Notes: generated by a model not told the origin, from the sequence alone. DNA of 45,786 bases from JAFAHD01 sp035654355 (GCA_035654355.1 DASRXC010000138.1:1-45786); one strand, 5' to 3'. Numbered from the stretch's first letter, positions 16,460 to 25,689 are shown. Made by a program: numbers and translations.

Positions 16460-17104
16460 ATGTCCAAGCCAAGCTTTGCGCCCAAGCAGGCGCGCAGCCG
16501 GAAAACACACGACCAGCTGATCGCTGCCGCTCGCGACATCCTCAACGAAAGGGGTCTCGACGCTGCGACCGTTCCGCGCGTCGCGGACCGAGCCGGTCTT
16601 TCGCCCGCCTCGGTCTACCGCCGCTTTCCAAGCAAGGACGCGCTCATGCGCGCTGTGCTTCTCGGCACGCTCGAGTCGCTCGACGCCAACGCGGCAGCGA
16701 AACTAACGCCCGAACTCGCGCAACGCTACTCCCTGCGTCAATTCGCCGAGATGGCAGTGAGGAATAGCTTGGCGCACCAGCGCAAGAACGCGAAAATGCT
16801 GCGCGCGCTATTGCAGTTCGTTCTGAATCATCCGAGCGCAGCGTTCAGAAAGCGCGTCGCTGAACTCAACATCCGTTCGGTGCAGCGAGTCGCTGACTTT
16901 TTGCTGCTCAAGCGATCAGAGATCAAGCACCCACAGCCCGAGCAGGCGGTGTCCTTCGCGCTGATGCTCGTGGGATTCGCGCTGCAAGAAATCGTTGTGC
17001 TGGACACGCTACCGAACGTCGCTGATCCGCGTCTTCCCAAGACGGATGACGACCTCGTCCAAGAGCTCACCCGCGCCTTTCTCGGCTACTTGGGCGCCGC
17101 CTAA
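16460..17104 (+). CDS. TetR family transcriptional regulator
   Basis: A 214-residue protein. The N-terminal helix-turn-helix is RSRKTHDQLIAAARDILNERGLDAATVPRVADRAGLSPASVYRRFPSKDALMRAVL in outline (residues 13-68), with the recognition helix SPASVYRRF. The remaining helices form a ligand-binding and dimer domain with no family I can name. ATG 16460 has a GGAAAGGAA ribosome site. It very probably binds the inverted repeat in the intergenic region and controls both itself and the MFS pump. Confidence 0.92.
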   Translation: MSKPSFAPKQARSRKTHDQLIAAARDILNERGLDAATVPRVADRAGLSPASVYRRFPSKDALMRAVLLGTLESLDANAAAKLTPELAQRYSLRQFAEMAVRNSLAHQRKNAKMLRALLQFVLNHPSAAFRKRVAELNIRSVQRVADFLLLKRSEIKHPQPEQAVSFALMLVGFALQEIVVLDTLPNVADPRLPKTDDDLVQELTRAFLGYLGAA

Positions 17105-17128
17105 ACCACCGGGTCTCGTGTAGCGCCG

Positions 17129-17746
17129 TTAAGGCGCGTACGTGGTGAACACGAAGTCGCGATCTTTGTTCGGGGAGTGACAAACGAAGCAATCCTGCGC
17201 CACCACATTGTCAGGTTTGCCGTTTGTGAATTGAGCAAAACCCCAACCGCCAGTCGAGGCGTATTTTGTCGAGTCCTTGATCATGAACTGGACGTTCGTC
17301 GGCGGCCCCGCCACAAACGTCTCGCTGAGAAGCTTTTGAATCGCATCGGCGCTCAAGCCTTTCGCTTTCGCTTCTTGCGCGATCGCGCTGTTGGTGTTCT
17401 CGGACGTAACCCGTTTCCAGGCAAGCCGCGCAATGATCGCTCCATCCGGGAACCTTATCTTTGCCGCTTGAAATGCGGCGATCGCGATTTCGTTGCCCAG
17501 TTTGGCGCGGATGTCGTTGACCGGGCTCCCCACCGTTGCCACGGAGATCAACGCCCAGTTGCGGTAGCCCGCCGGGAGAGAGGCCAAAATTGGTGCGGAC
17601 GATCCGGCTTGTTCGGCTGTCGTCGCCGCAATGACGGGCAGGCGCATGCCGCTTGTGGACAATGCAAGCGCCAGGCCCATAATGGCAACCACGGCGATCC
17701 AGATTCGGAATCGAGCTGACTTGCTCGCCGAGTTGAGGGACGTCAT
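17129..17746 (-). CDS. Cytochrome P460 family protein
   Basis: A 205-residue exported haem protein. The N-terminus has a signal or anchor helix (FRIWIAVVAIMGLALALSTSG). The mature part begins LPAGYRNWALISVATVG, a pattern typical of the P460 family. A single c-type haem motif, C186-F-V-C-H190, lies 16 residues from the end. P460 enzymes oxidise hydroxylamine or detoxify NO-related compounds using a haem crosslinked to lysine; many relatives have unknown roles. The ATG at 17746 has a GAGGAGGT ribosome site. It is divergent from the PDZ membrane protein across 212 nt with no clear promoter motif that I could fix. Confidence 0.85.
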   Translation of the reverse strand: MTSLNSASKSARFRIWIAVVAIMGLALALSTSGMRLPVIAATTAEQAGSSAPILASLPAGYRNWALISVATVGSPVNDIRAKLGNEIAIAAFQAAKIRFPDGAIIARLAWKRVTSENTNSAIAQEAKAKGLSADAIQKLLSETFVAGPPTNVQFMIKDSTKYASTGGWGFAQFTNGKPDNVVAQDCFVCHSPNKDRDFVFTTYAP

Positions 17747-17958
17747 CGTGACCTCCTCATGCCGCGCGACCACGCACGCGTCAATCGAGGCGCTTCGACT
17801 ACAGCTGTGCGACACCTCGGCACGACCTGAACTGGTTTTCGTACGGTGGATGGGTGCCCGCTCTACAGTAGGGCCCGGTCAACGCCGCGCTAAATATCAT
17901 CGAGACACCGCCTCGTTTAGAATAGGCGCCATAACTGCGTAGGCGCGGAGGTCGCACC

Positions 17959-19755
17959 ATGTCCACGAACAGCCCGTCGAGCCGGGCAACTCTCCGAGGG
18001 TTTGTCGTCGTCGCGTTGTCGCTGCTGGTTTTCTCGGCGGGCGCGCTCGATATGCGGCGGATCTGGACACCCATCGGCGTGTTCGGCTACTCTCTGGACG
18101 GCAACGGCTCCGTGACTTACGTTAAGAATGGTTCACCCGCTGCAAAAGCCGGGATCCTCGTGGGCGATTCGGTCGACCTGCGAGCAACAGCGCCGCAGGA
18201 CCGGTACTACGTCGCCGACGCCGGCACGCTTGAAGCCGGCGACAGTATTACGTTCGCGCTCGTCCACAACGGCGCTCTGCGAATGGTCACGCTTGTCTCG
18301 ATGCCGCAAGTCACTGAAAGCTATTACACTGCGTACCGCATCGCGTGGATCACCGTGGCTGCACTGTACATCATCCTCGGCGCTGCGTTGGTGCTGCTGC
18401 GCCCAAGTCCGATCACGTGGGGCTTCTTCTTCTACTGCCTCGCGAACACGCCGTTCACGTTCTATGCCATCACGGATTACTTTCCGTTCCCATGGCCGTA
18501 CGTGGAGTTCACGCTCCAGTTGCTCTTAATAACATCCGGAATCGTCGGGCTTATCGTCTTTGCGCTGTGTTTCCTCAACGAACCGCTGAAGGGCTGGAGA
18601 CGCTCGGCATTAGCAGCGACGCCGTGGCTCTTCCTTGCGCTCATCGCCTTTGATCTCTATTATTTGTATATCTGGGGATGGGTCGGCGGTCCGCCAGGTG
18701 AGCTCGTGCAGCGAACTTACCTTGGCATCAACGCGGTGTGGACGCTGGTCGTCATGTACCTGTTCGTCGACACGTATGTCCACGCGCGCGGTGAAGATAA
18801 ACAGCGCATACGGTGGGTGGTTGTCGGCTTCGGACTCAATCTGATCCTGCAGTTCGTGAGCCTCTTCCTCAACTTGTACGTTCCGACCGAGCCGATCTGG
18901 CTGGCGCACGTCTTCCAGCTGTCGACGGTCATCGTGCCTCTTACAGTCGCGTACGCAGTGATCAAGCACCGTGTCATCGACGTGAGTTTCGTAGTGAGCC
19001 GGACACTGGTGTACGGCGTGCTAACCACGCTGCTCGTCGCTGTGTTCTCTCTCATCGACTGGTTCTTCAGTGATTATCTGCGGCTCGCGAGGTTGGGAAC
19101 CGTCGCGGAAGTCGGAGCGGTTGTCGGCTTTGGGCTTTGGTTCAATGGTCTGCACAAACGGATCGATTCGCTGGTCGATGCTACGTTTTTCCGCCAACGC
19201 CACCGAGCGGAGATACAGCTCGCCAGAAATGCCGCGGCACTGCCATTTGCAACCACGCAGCAGCATGTCGCCAAGGCACTGGTCAGAGAGCCGGTTCGCG
19301 CGCTCGAGCTTGCGTCCGGCGCACTCTTCGTGCGCGGGAAAGACGGCGTATACGCGCGAGAAGAGTCTGAGGGATGGAGCGCGGCTTGTATCTCGCGTCT
19401 TGATGATAGTGACGGCCATTTGCTCATGCTCTTGCAGGCCGAAAACGGACCTGTATCGCTGTACGATCACCCGTGGCGCAAGGACAACGTCCCCGCTGGA
19501 CCAGCCGGTCCTGTGCTTGCGCTGCCTATCATCGTCCGTCGAGAACTTGCCGCGGTCGTCTTCTACGGCTCTCACATCCACGGCGAGGGCCTTGACCCTG
19601 ACGAGATACGTGCGATCGCGCGCCTCGCACCTGGAGCGTCGGCCGCCTACGACCACCTTGGCGCCGAGGATATGAAGCGCGAAGTCGAGTCGATGAAGCG
19701 CGAGAACGATCAAATGCGCACCCTGCTTGCGGAGGCACAGATCCAGCAGGCTTGA
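17959..19755 (+). CDS. Membrane sensor-like protein: PDZ, multi-TM, GAF-like, coiled coil, no kinase
   Basis: A 598-residue protein. An N-terminal TM helix is followed by a periplasmic PDZ-like part (residues 35-115; GNGSVTYVKNGSPAAKAGILVGD is the usual PDZ carboxylate-loop region). Seven to eight TM helices follow (about 130-380), ending in IKHRVIDVSFVVSRTLVYG, the phrase that links 7-TM sensor regions to cytoplasmic domains in many histidine kinases and phosphatases. A helix with FFRQRHRAE leads into a GAF-like domain (about 410-565). The protein stops after a short coiled coil (MKREVESMKRENDQMRTLL) where a kinase, cyclase or phosphatase would normally come. The output must therefore be through a partner, or the gene has lost its end. 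Confidence 0.75.
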   Translation: MSTNSPSSRATLRGFVVVALSLLVFSAGALDMRRIWTPIGVFGYSLDGNGSVTYVKNGSPAAKAGILVGDSVDLRATAPQDRYYVADAGTLEAGDSITFALVHNGALRMVTLVSMPQVTESYYTAYRIAWITVAALYIILGAALVLLRPSPITWGFFFYCLANTPFTFYAITDYFPFPWPYVEFTLQLLLITSGIVGLIVFALCFLNEPLKGWRRSALAATPWLFLALIAFDLYYLYIWGWVGGPPGELVQRTYLGINAVWTLVVMYLFVDTYVHARGEDKQRIRWVVVGFGLNLILQFVSLFLNLYVPTEPIWLAHVFQLSTVIVPLTVAYAVIKHRVIDVSFVVSRTLVYGVLTTLLVAVFSLIDWFFSDYLRLARLGTVAEVGAVVGFGLWFNGLHKRIDSLVDATFFRQRHRAEIQLARNAAALPFATTQQHVAKALVREPVRALELASGALFVRGKDGVYAREESEGWSAACISRLDDSDGHLLMLLQAENGPVSLYDHPWRKDNVPAGPAGPVLALPIIVRRELAAVVFYGSHIHGEGLDPDEIRAIARLAPGASAAYDHLGAEDMKREVESMKRENDQMRTLLAEAQIQQA

Positions 19756-19845
19756 TGTTCTCGGAGGTGATTTGCTCCGACCACGAGGCGTCGCGACGAG
19801 CGTCGATGCGAGGACAGCGCCCGCTTCCAGCCAAGTCCGGCTCTC

Positions 19846-20622
19846 ATGGTGTTGGAAAAGCGCGCGACCGAACAGCGGTCGATAGACGAAGCGTTATCGC
19901 TTCTTGACCGCAAGGTCCACCATGCGCGCGCCGTGATCGACCGGCTGCGGCGGATCGCCACCATTCCCTCCGGCGCGCGAGTCCTCGACGTCGGTTCCGC
20001 GCAAGGGTATTTCCTCATCGCGTGCGATCGCATGGGATTCGACGCCGTCGGCGTCGAGCCGTATGAGCCCGCGATTGAGGTCTCGCGGCGACTGGCGACG
20101 GAAGTGGGCGCACGCATCGATGTGACGCATGGAAATGCTGAGGCCTTGCCCTTCGACCCCAATACCTTTGACATCGTTCACGCGAACAGCGTCATAGAGC
20201 ACGTTGACGACGCTGGCGCCGCGTTTTCGGAAGCGTATCGAGTTCTGAAGCCCGGCGGAGTCTTCTGGTTTCTCACCGCGAGCAGCCTCAGCCCGATGCA
20301 ATCGGAGATCCGAGGATTCCCTGGGTTTGGCTGGTATCCAGACGCGCTCAAACGCAAGATCATGTATTGGGCCAAAGAGCACAAGCCAGAGTTGATCGGT
20401 CACACCGGCGCGCCGGCGATTCACTGGTTCACTCCGGCCAAGGCCCGTGCGATGCTCGCCACTGCAGGCTTTAAGTCCGTTTACGACCGTTGGGATCTAC
20501 GCGGCACCGATGAAGGAGGTCGCACGTATCGTGTGCTCCTTTCGGTGATTCGCTCGTCGACCATCACGAAGTTCATCGCGGACGTCGCGTTGCCGGCCTG
20601 CTCGTACGCGGCCGTCAAGTAA
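19846..20622 (+). CDS. Class I SAM-dependent methyltransferase
   Basis: A 258-residue protein. Motif I is VLDVGSAQGYF near residue 46 (the second glycine of GxGxG is replaced by alanine-glutamine, a known variant), followed by AVGVEPYEPAI, GNAEALPFDPNTFDIVHANSVIEHV and RVLKPGGVFWFLTA. The pattern is that of the UbiE/COQ5-like Methyltransf_11 group. The substrate is unknown. A basic helix at the N-terminus and a C-terminal hydrophobic end may contact a lipid or protein partner. It is convergent with metF, 7 nt apart. Confidence 0.88.
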   Translation: MVLEKRATEQRSIDEALSLLDRKVHHARAVIDRLRRIATIPSGARVLDVGSAQGYFLIACDRMGFDAVGVEPYEPAIEVSRRLATEVGARIDVTHGNAEALPFDPNTFDIVHANSVIEHVDDAGAAFSEAYRVLKPGGVFWFLTASSLSPMQSEIRGFPGFGWYPDALKRKIMYWAKEHKPELIGHTGAPAIHWFTPAKARAMLATAGFKSVYDRWDLRGTDEGGRTYRVLLSVIRSSTITKFIADVALPACSYAAVK

Positions 20623-20629
20623 TGTGGCG

Positions 20630-21580
20630 CTAGTTCAAGTCGGCCGTCGAAAGCGCGGCCTCAACGAGGGCGTCGCCACCTTGCACGTATCGGCGTCCGA
20701 CTGACGACTCCCAGGGAGCCGCAGCGTATAACGCCGACACCACGGCGCGTGTCGCCGGCGATTTATTCAACGTGTAGAAATGAATCGCGTTGACACCCCG
20801 GGCGATGAGGTCGACACATTGCAGTGTCGCGTATGCGACCCCAAACTGTATGATCGCTTCAGGCTCGTCGCGAAACTCGCTCAACCGATGAAGAAGCCGC
20901 TCGGGAATCGTCGCGCCGCACATCGACGTAAATCGTTGGATTTGCTCGAAGTTCGTGATCGGCATGATGCCGGGGATTATCGGCACGTCAATGCCGGCAC
21001 GTCGGGCCCGGCCAACAAACGACAAGAAAATATCATTGTCAAAAAACAATTGCGAAATCAGGAACTGTGCACCGGCGTCCACCTTGTCGGACAAATGCCG
21101 GATATCTGTAACCGCGTCGGGGGCTTCCAAGTGCTTTTCTGGGTGGCAAGCGGCTCCGACGCAAAAATCGAAATCTTTACGCGCAAACCGGATCAGATCT
21201 GCGGCGTGCTCGAATCCGTCCCCGTTGTTGCTTGCAACTTCACCGGGTCTCGGGTCACCACGGAGTGCTAAGATATTCTCGACGCCCGCTGCTTCAACGT
21301 CAGTAAGCAGCGAGCGGACCTGTTCGACTGTGGCGCCGATGCTTGTGATGTGCGCCACGCCTTCGATCCCTAAGTCGGTCTTGAGCGTCTTAACGATCTC
21401 TAACGTACGGGCTCGCGTACCCCCACCAGCGCCGTACGTCACCGAAACAAAGCTGGGCGACAAGGCCCGGAGAGTGGCTGCAGTGTCTAAGAGAGCCGTC
21501 ACGCCCTCGTCGCTCTTCGGTGGAAAGAACTCGAATGAAAAGCAGGGCCGCTTGACTCGCAGGATCTCGTCGATTCTCAT
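20630..21580 (-). CDS. metF: 5,10-methylenetetrahydrofolate reductase
   Basis: A 316-residue FAD enzyme that reduces methylene-THF to methyl-THF for methionine synthesis. FSFEFFPPKSDEG near residue 14 carries the catalytic glutamate. SFVSVTYGAGG, LALRGDPRPGE and VGAACHPEKHLEA follow in family order, then FLISQLFFDNDIF and PIIPGIMPITNF. The ATG at 21580 has a GGAG ribosome site; the longer frame upstream is not supported. No SAM riboswitch can be seen in the 160 nt upstream; that stretch instead holds a tRNA-Asp fragment and its terminator. Confidence 0.95.
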   Translation of the reverse strand: MRIDEILRVKRPCFSFEFFPPKSDEGVTALLDTAATLRALSPSFVSVTYGAGGGTRARTLEIVKTLKTDLGIEGVAHITSIGATVEQVRSLLTDVEAAGVENILALRGDPRPGEVASNNGDGFEHAADLIRFARKDFDFCVGAACHPEKHLEAPDAVTDIRHLSDKVDAGAQFLISQLFFDNDIFLSFVGRARRAGIDVPIIPGIMPITNFEQIQRFTSMCGATIPERLLHRLSEFRDEPEAIIQFGVAYATLQCVDLIARGVNAIHFYTLNKSPATRAVVSALYAAAPWESSVGRRYVQGGDALVEAALSTADLN

Positions 21581-21740
21581 AACTTTTCTCCGGGTAAGAG
21601 ACCGTTGAGCAAGCGCTTCGTCGACCCTTCGGACTGAGGTACCCATCCGCTAGGGCCTCTGAGACTACAAAGAAACCCGAACCGCCGGGCACCCCGACGT
21701 GTGAAGAACTCGTAATGCCAGACGCGATGCGGGTTCAATG

Positions 21741-21762
21741 TGGCGACGCTTGATGGGCTCTA
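21741..21762 (-). repeat. Degenerate tRNA-Asp 3'-end fragment (possible att remnant)
   Basis: TGGCGACGCT-T-GATGGG-CTC matches the 3' end of the intact tRNA-Asp at 27336 with one inserted T and one lost G. It overlaps the stop codon of the LamG/PQQ gene. On the minus strand it is followed by a GAACCCGCATCGC segment that can pair with CGGGTTTC about 45 nt further on (21669-21738), in the position of the tRNA terminator. Confidence 0.65.
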
Positions 21763-24700
21763 GTGGCGGGGGCGGATGGCCGGCTGCGCCAACGGGTTGA
21801 TCTTTTTCGCAGCGGGGACGCCGCCTGGCGAGAAAGCGTACACAATCCCGTTGAACGCGCCAACGTAGAGATACTTGTCGATAACCGGCTGGGCATAGAC
21901 GGCGCTGCCGATCGAGGTGCCACTGGTCCAAAGCCGTGCGCCGCTAACCTCATTGAAGGCGTACACCGTGTTGCCCGGCCCATCGGTCTCGTACACAACG
22001 CCGTTGCCGACGCTCGGCGGCGAATGCGGTACATCGTTGGTTGTCGTCGCCGAGTTGATGCCGAAGACCTGATTCCACACGAGCGCTAGCGTGCAGCCTC
22101 CCTGCGCCGAGAACGCCGCAAGGCCATGCTGATACGTGCCGCTTGGCGAATCACCCGGGACCGGAACGAACAAGAGGTTGCTGGCCGGCGAGTACGCCGG
22201 TAGGCCGATAAAATCGCCGCTATCGGTCGGCGGGGACATCTGAATCGTTTGCGTCGGTCCAGCAGCGATCGAGTTGCGGTTATAGACTACTAACACTCCC
22301 GCTTTGTTCATGGCTGCCGTGCAGCTACCGGGGTAGAGGATAGGCGTCGCCCCGAAATCCGCGTCCGGAGACACTGGCAGATTCGGATAGTTCGCCGCGA
22401 CCAAGCCGAGCGATGGTGTCAGCTCGACGACGTCCTCCGAATATCCGTAGTTCTGCGCGATCGGAAAATTGATGTTGTCCGCATTGCCGGTGGCGATGTA
22501 CACGTTATTTGTGGCGGTGTCAATCGACGCACCGCCATAACCCCAGATGCCTCCTCCGCTTTGGCCTTGTGACGGGAAGAACGAGCCGATCCGCGCGCCG
22601 CTATGCGCATCGAATGCGTCGATCTGCCCGTACCATGGCGAGATGTCGCATGTCGATGACGTCTCGGCGTATATGAACTCGTTGCTCGAGTTGAGCGTTA
22701 ATCCCGCATAGATGGAGTTATGCGTGATGTCGATCGGCGATAGCGGAACCGTGACAGGCCAGCCGGCTGCCTCGGCTCCGGTACTCATATCGAGCGCATG
22801 CAGTTGCAGGTTGCCGTCGCCCACGAAGACGCGATTCTGCGTGCGGTCGAATGTCGCAGTATGGCCAACACCGAACGGCAGGCTCGTCTTGCAGAAATAC
22901 GTCGCCACCGCCAACGCTTTTTGCCACAGAATCGTGCCCGTGTCGGCGTCAAGCGCTGCGAACTTGCCGGAGAGGGTGCCGACATACAGCACGTTGTGCA
23001 GCGCACCGCCGACGTTGACATTTGTAGCGAGAACGGGCTGGCCGACGATGCCGGTGGAACTGAGGTTGGTCGACCAGAGCACCTGCAAGTTGCCGGCGTT
23101 GCCAGTTCCTATCGTCGTCTCGTTCTGATTATAGCCTGTCCGCGCGAGGTCATGTCCGAACGTCGACCAATCGACATAGCCATTCGGCGTCGGCGCGGGC
23201 GTCGGCGTGGGGGGCGTTCCCGACTGCGCTGCGGCGTAGTGCGAGCTGACGTCTGCGGCGGATAGCGCTCTGTTGTAGATTGCGACCTCGTCGATCGTTC
23301 CTTGGAATCCTGGATCCTCGGCGCTCGTGTCATCGCCGATGCCCAAACCAAACGTGTTATCGTAACCGCTGAGAACGCCCGCCTTCGCGATCGACGCCAC
23401 AAGTGAACCGTTGACGTACAGGCTCGCCGTCGTTCCGTCGTAGGTCGACACGATGTAATACGTCGTGTTTGGCTGCAACGCGGTGGGATCGGCGACCGCA
23501 ACGACGCCGGCCGATGTGAAGAATTGGGCGTTGAGCTGACCGTTGAATCCGAAATACAGATCGTAGGGAGCATAGCCTCGATCGCTTCCATACGCCACGG
23601 GCGCTGTGTACGCCGCGGGTGTCGACGTGAACCTGATAAAGGCTTCGATGCTCGCGTGCGAGCCCTGGAAGAGGACATTTGGTGGGACGGTCACGATGTT
23701 CGCAGCCGTCTTCGCGCCCGGAAAGGTCATTGCGGTGTCCGAGCTCGAGACGACAAGCCCCGGCGCGCTTTTCAGCACGTTCGCGCCAATCGCGCCGTTA
23801 AGGTGATTCATCGTGCTGTCCAGTGCCATTGAACTTGTGTCGTCAAGACGATAGTACGCGATCGGGTTGCTGTTGAGCACTGCCGTGACGTACGCGCCTG
23901 TCGCTGGAGGCGTTTGTGTGGGCGTTGCCGTTGGTGTCGGCGTCGGCGTGGGCGTTGGTGTTGGCGTCGCAGTTGGCGTCGGCGTCGGCCCAGAGCCGGT
24001 CTGCGCTGCCGTATAATGCGCCGTGATGTCGCTGGCAGACAGCGCTTTGGTATAGATGGCAACCTCATCGATGACGCCCGCGAAACCCGGGTCTTCAGAG
24101 CTGGTGTCGTCACCAATTCCAAGACCGAAGGTGTTGTCATAGCCGGTGAGCGTTCCGGTCTTGGCGACCGATGCCGCCAAGGAGCCGTTCACGTACAACT
24201 TTGCGGTCGTGCCGTCGAAGGTCGCCACGATGTAGTATCGGGTGTTCGTCTGCAGCGGCGTTGGATCGCTGACGACAAGCACTCCCGACGTGAGGAAGAA
24301 CTGCGCGTTGAGCGTGCCTTTGCCCGTGAAATATAGATCGTAGGGTGCATACCCTCGATCGCTGCCGTAGCACACCGGAATCGTGTACACCGCAGGCGCT
24401 GCGCTGAATTTCAGCCAGGCTTCGATCGTCACTGCTGACGTCGCTTTCAGCAGCGCGTTCGGCGGCACAGTTACGATGTTCGTCGCGCCTTTGAGGCCAT
24501 TGAACGACATCGCGGTGTCCGCGTTCGTTGGAATCAAGCCGGAAGCGCTTTCCACGACTGCCGTGCCAACGGTTCCATTCAATTGGTTCGGGCCGGAGTC
24601 GGCCGCGACCGTCGTGGTATCGTCGAGTCGGTAATAGACGGTAGGGCCGCTCGCGAGCACGGCATCATGGTACGCCGTCGTGACATCAAGCTTATGGACG

Positions 24701-24846
24701 ACAGGCGGTGTGGCGCGACCCGTAGGCAGAGATGGTAGCAGCGAGCTGTGACCGCAATTTGTAACGAGCACCACTGAAAATGCGGTGGCGACAAACGCGG
24801 CCAAACGAAAATAACGCTTCAAAGACACACCCTTAGCGGCGCCCAC
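21760..24846 (-). CDS. Exported protein with two LamG domains and a PQQ-type beta-propeller
   Basis: A 1028-residue protein. The N-terminus is hydrophobic (FVATAFSVVLVTNCGHSS); the cysteine may make it a lipoprotein, though the -1 Asn is unusual. Two concanavalin/LamG-like domains (about 60-285 and 320-545) are near copies of each other, sharing YYRLDDT, NIVTVPPN, GSDRGYAPYDLYF, GYDNTFGLGIGDDTS and IDEVAIY. A Thr-Pro linker (TPTPTPTPTAT type) joins them. A PQQ-like propeller fills residues 565-1020 (WSTFGHDLARTGYN, FAALDADTGTILWQKAL, VYAFNEVSGARLW). LamG domains often bind carbohydrate; the propeller may bind a partner or carry dehydrogenase-like folds without activity. It lies between two tRNA fragments. 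The GTG start has no clear ribosome site. Confidence 0.8.
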   Translation of the reverse strand: MGAAKGVSLKRYFRLAAFVATAFSVVLVTNCGHSSLLPSLPTGRATPPVVHKLDVTTAYHDAVLASGPTVYYRLDDTTTVAADSGPNQLNGTVGTAVVESASGLIPTNADTAMSFNGLKGATNIVTVPPNALLKATSAVTIEAWLKFSAAPAVYTIPVCYGSDRGYAPYDLYFTGKGTLNAQFFLTSGVLVVSDPTPLQTNTRYYIVATFDGTTAKLYVNGSLAASVAKTGTLTGYDNTFGLGIGDDTSSEDPGFAGVIDEVAIYTKALSASDITAHYTAAQTGSGPTPTPTATPTPTPTPTPTPTATPTQTPPATGAYVTAVLNSNPIAYYRLDDTSSMALDSTMNHLNGAIGANVLKSAPGLVVSSSDTAMTFPGAKTAANIVTVPPNVLFQGSHASIEAFIRFTSTPAAYTAPVAYGSDRGYAPYDLYFGFNGQLNAQFFTSAGVVAVADPTALQPNTTYYIVSTYDGTTASLYVNGSLVASIAKAGVLSGYDNTFGLGIGDDTSAEDPGFQGTIDEVAIYNRALSAADVSSHYAAAQSGTPPTPTPAPTPNGYVDWSTFGHDLARTGYNQNETTIGTGNAGNLQVLWSTNLSSTGIVGQPVLATNVNVGGALHNVLYVGTLSGKFAALDADTGTILWQKALAVATYFCKTSLPFGVGHTATFDRTQNRVFVGDGNLQLHALDMSTGAEAAGWPVTVPLSPIDITHNSIYAGLTLNSSNEFIYAETSSTCDISPWYGQIDAFDAHSGARIGSFFPSQGQSGGGIWGYGGASIDTATNNVYIATGNADNINFPIAQNYGYSEDVVELTPSLGLVAANYPNLPVSPDADFGATPILYPGSCTAAMNKAGVLVVYNRNSIAAGPTQTIQMSPPTDSGDFIGLPAYSPASNLLFVPVPGDSPSGTYQHGLAAFSAQGGCTLALVWNQVFGINSATTTNDVPHSPPSVGNGVVYETDGPGNTVYAFNEVSGARLWTSGTSIGSAVYAQPVIDKYLYVGAFNGIVYAFSPGGVPAAKKINPLAQPAIRPRH

Positions 24847-24883
24847 ATCTAAGTGTAAAGGAAGGGGGTGCTGCCCGGGTGGT

Positions 24884-24949
24884 GCTTAGGGCTGGTTCAA
24901 CCCCTAAGCCGCACCGCACGCCGCGGTATGGCCACTAAGACCCATACCG
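24884..24949 (-). promoter_or_regulatory. Paired hairpins upstream of the LamG/PQQ gene
   Basis: Two perfect 8-bp inverted repeats, each with a 10-nt loop, lie 14 nt apart: GCTTAGGG/CCCTAAGC (24884-24909) and CGGTATGG/CCATACCG (24924-24949). They fall 37-100 nt before the start codon, so they could be an mRNA leader or protein sites. They match no RNA class I know. Confidence 0.4.
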
Positions 24950-25049
24950 AGGGGTACCGCCCTTACGCTACGGGAGCGGCTGGGACGTTCCGGTCGGTCG
25001 TGCGCCCGCCAGGTGTTCCGACATCCACGTGCTCAAGAGAAGTGGAAAT

Positions 25050-25081
25050 GAAAATCCCGCGGAGCTCAAATGCTACGCGGG
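25050..25081 (-). terminator. Intrinsic terminator behind the second tRNA-Asp fragment
   Basis: On the minus strand CCCGCG pairs with CGCGGG over a 14-nt loop and is followed by ATTTTCATTT. It begins 7 nt after the tRNA fragment, as the real tRNA terminator does. Confidence 0.65.
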
Positions 25082-25088
25082 TCTCAAG

Positions 25089-25114
25089 TGGCGACGCTGA
25101 ATGGCGCTCGAACC
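25089..25114 (-). repeat. tRNA-Asp 3'-end fragment (possible att remnant)
   Basis: TGGCGACGCTGA-A-TGG-C-GCTCGAACC (+ strand reading) repeats the last 26 nt of tRNA-Asp, from the CCA to the T-loop, with an inserted A and a changed base. The anticodon, D-arm and 5' acceptor are absent. The length and the extent are those of a typical tRNA-targeted integration core. Confidence 0.75.
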
Positions 25115-25119
25115 TCTAG

Positions 25120-25689
25120 TCAGCCCTTTTCGTTCGAGCCAAGCACTTGACCAAACAGTTGGTCATAACTTTGCGGATCGCCCCCGCGTGCGGTTGCCCA
25201 TTCTCGCGCTCCATTGGCGAGATGCTCGTAGCTCATCCAGGCCCATGGAGCCAGTTGACGGTGAATTGCGACCACTTCTTTCAGAGCAATCCACGTGCTC
25301 ATGATTCTCCCGACGGCGCCGAGGTAAACTACCTCGGCATCGATCAGGCCTTCATCGATGTATGCTCCAACTCGTTCGTATGCCCGCAGCACGATGAGCT
25401 CCTTATGAACGTTTTCATCCACAAGGGCTATTAGTCGAAGTTCATCGCGAAATTTCGGATCTCGCATGCGTTCACGGAGCTCGTGCAAGACAAACTGGCG
25501 GCCTTCTTCAACCTTCGGTGCGTCGATGTCAGCGAAGACAGCCACCGCGCCCTCGAGCTGGGATGCCTTTCGTAGCTGCTCAAGTTGTTGTCGGGTTAGT
25601 TGAAGTTGATGTCGCGCAAAAATCACCGTGAAAAAGATCACAAGTCCTGTGAAGGCGGTGCTAACGGCAGTGACGGCTTCCCAGTTCAT
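25120..25689 (-). CDS. Membrane-anchored protein, DUF4760-like
   Basis: A 189-residue protein with one N-terminal TM helix (AVSTAFTGLVIFFTVIFA), followed by a coiled-coil-prone stretch (HQLQLTRQQLEQLRKASQLEG). An all-helical cytoplasmic part continues with FVLHELRERM, VHKELIVLRAYERVGAYIDEGLI and WIALKEVVAIHRQ. The arrangement is that of DUF4760-type proteins, for which no function is known. The protein at 39751 is a paralog. It lies between a tRNA-Asp fragment and the intact tRNA and so may be part of an inserted segment. Confidence 0.7.
   Translation of the reverse strand: MNWEAVTAVSTAFTGLVIFFTVIFARHQLQLTRQQLEQLRKASQLEGAVAVFADIDAPKVEEGRQFVLHELRERMRDPKFRDELRLIALVDENVHKELIVLRAYERVGAYIDEGLIDAEVVYLGAVGRIMSTWIALKEVVAIHRQLAPWAWMSYEHLANGAREWATARGGDPQSYDQLFGQVLGSNEKG

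Noticed and set aside
21581..21740. A SAM-type riboswitch upstream of metF
   Set aside because: I looked for SAM-I, SAM-II and SAH core words and saw none; the space is filled by the tRNA fragment and its terminator.
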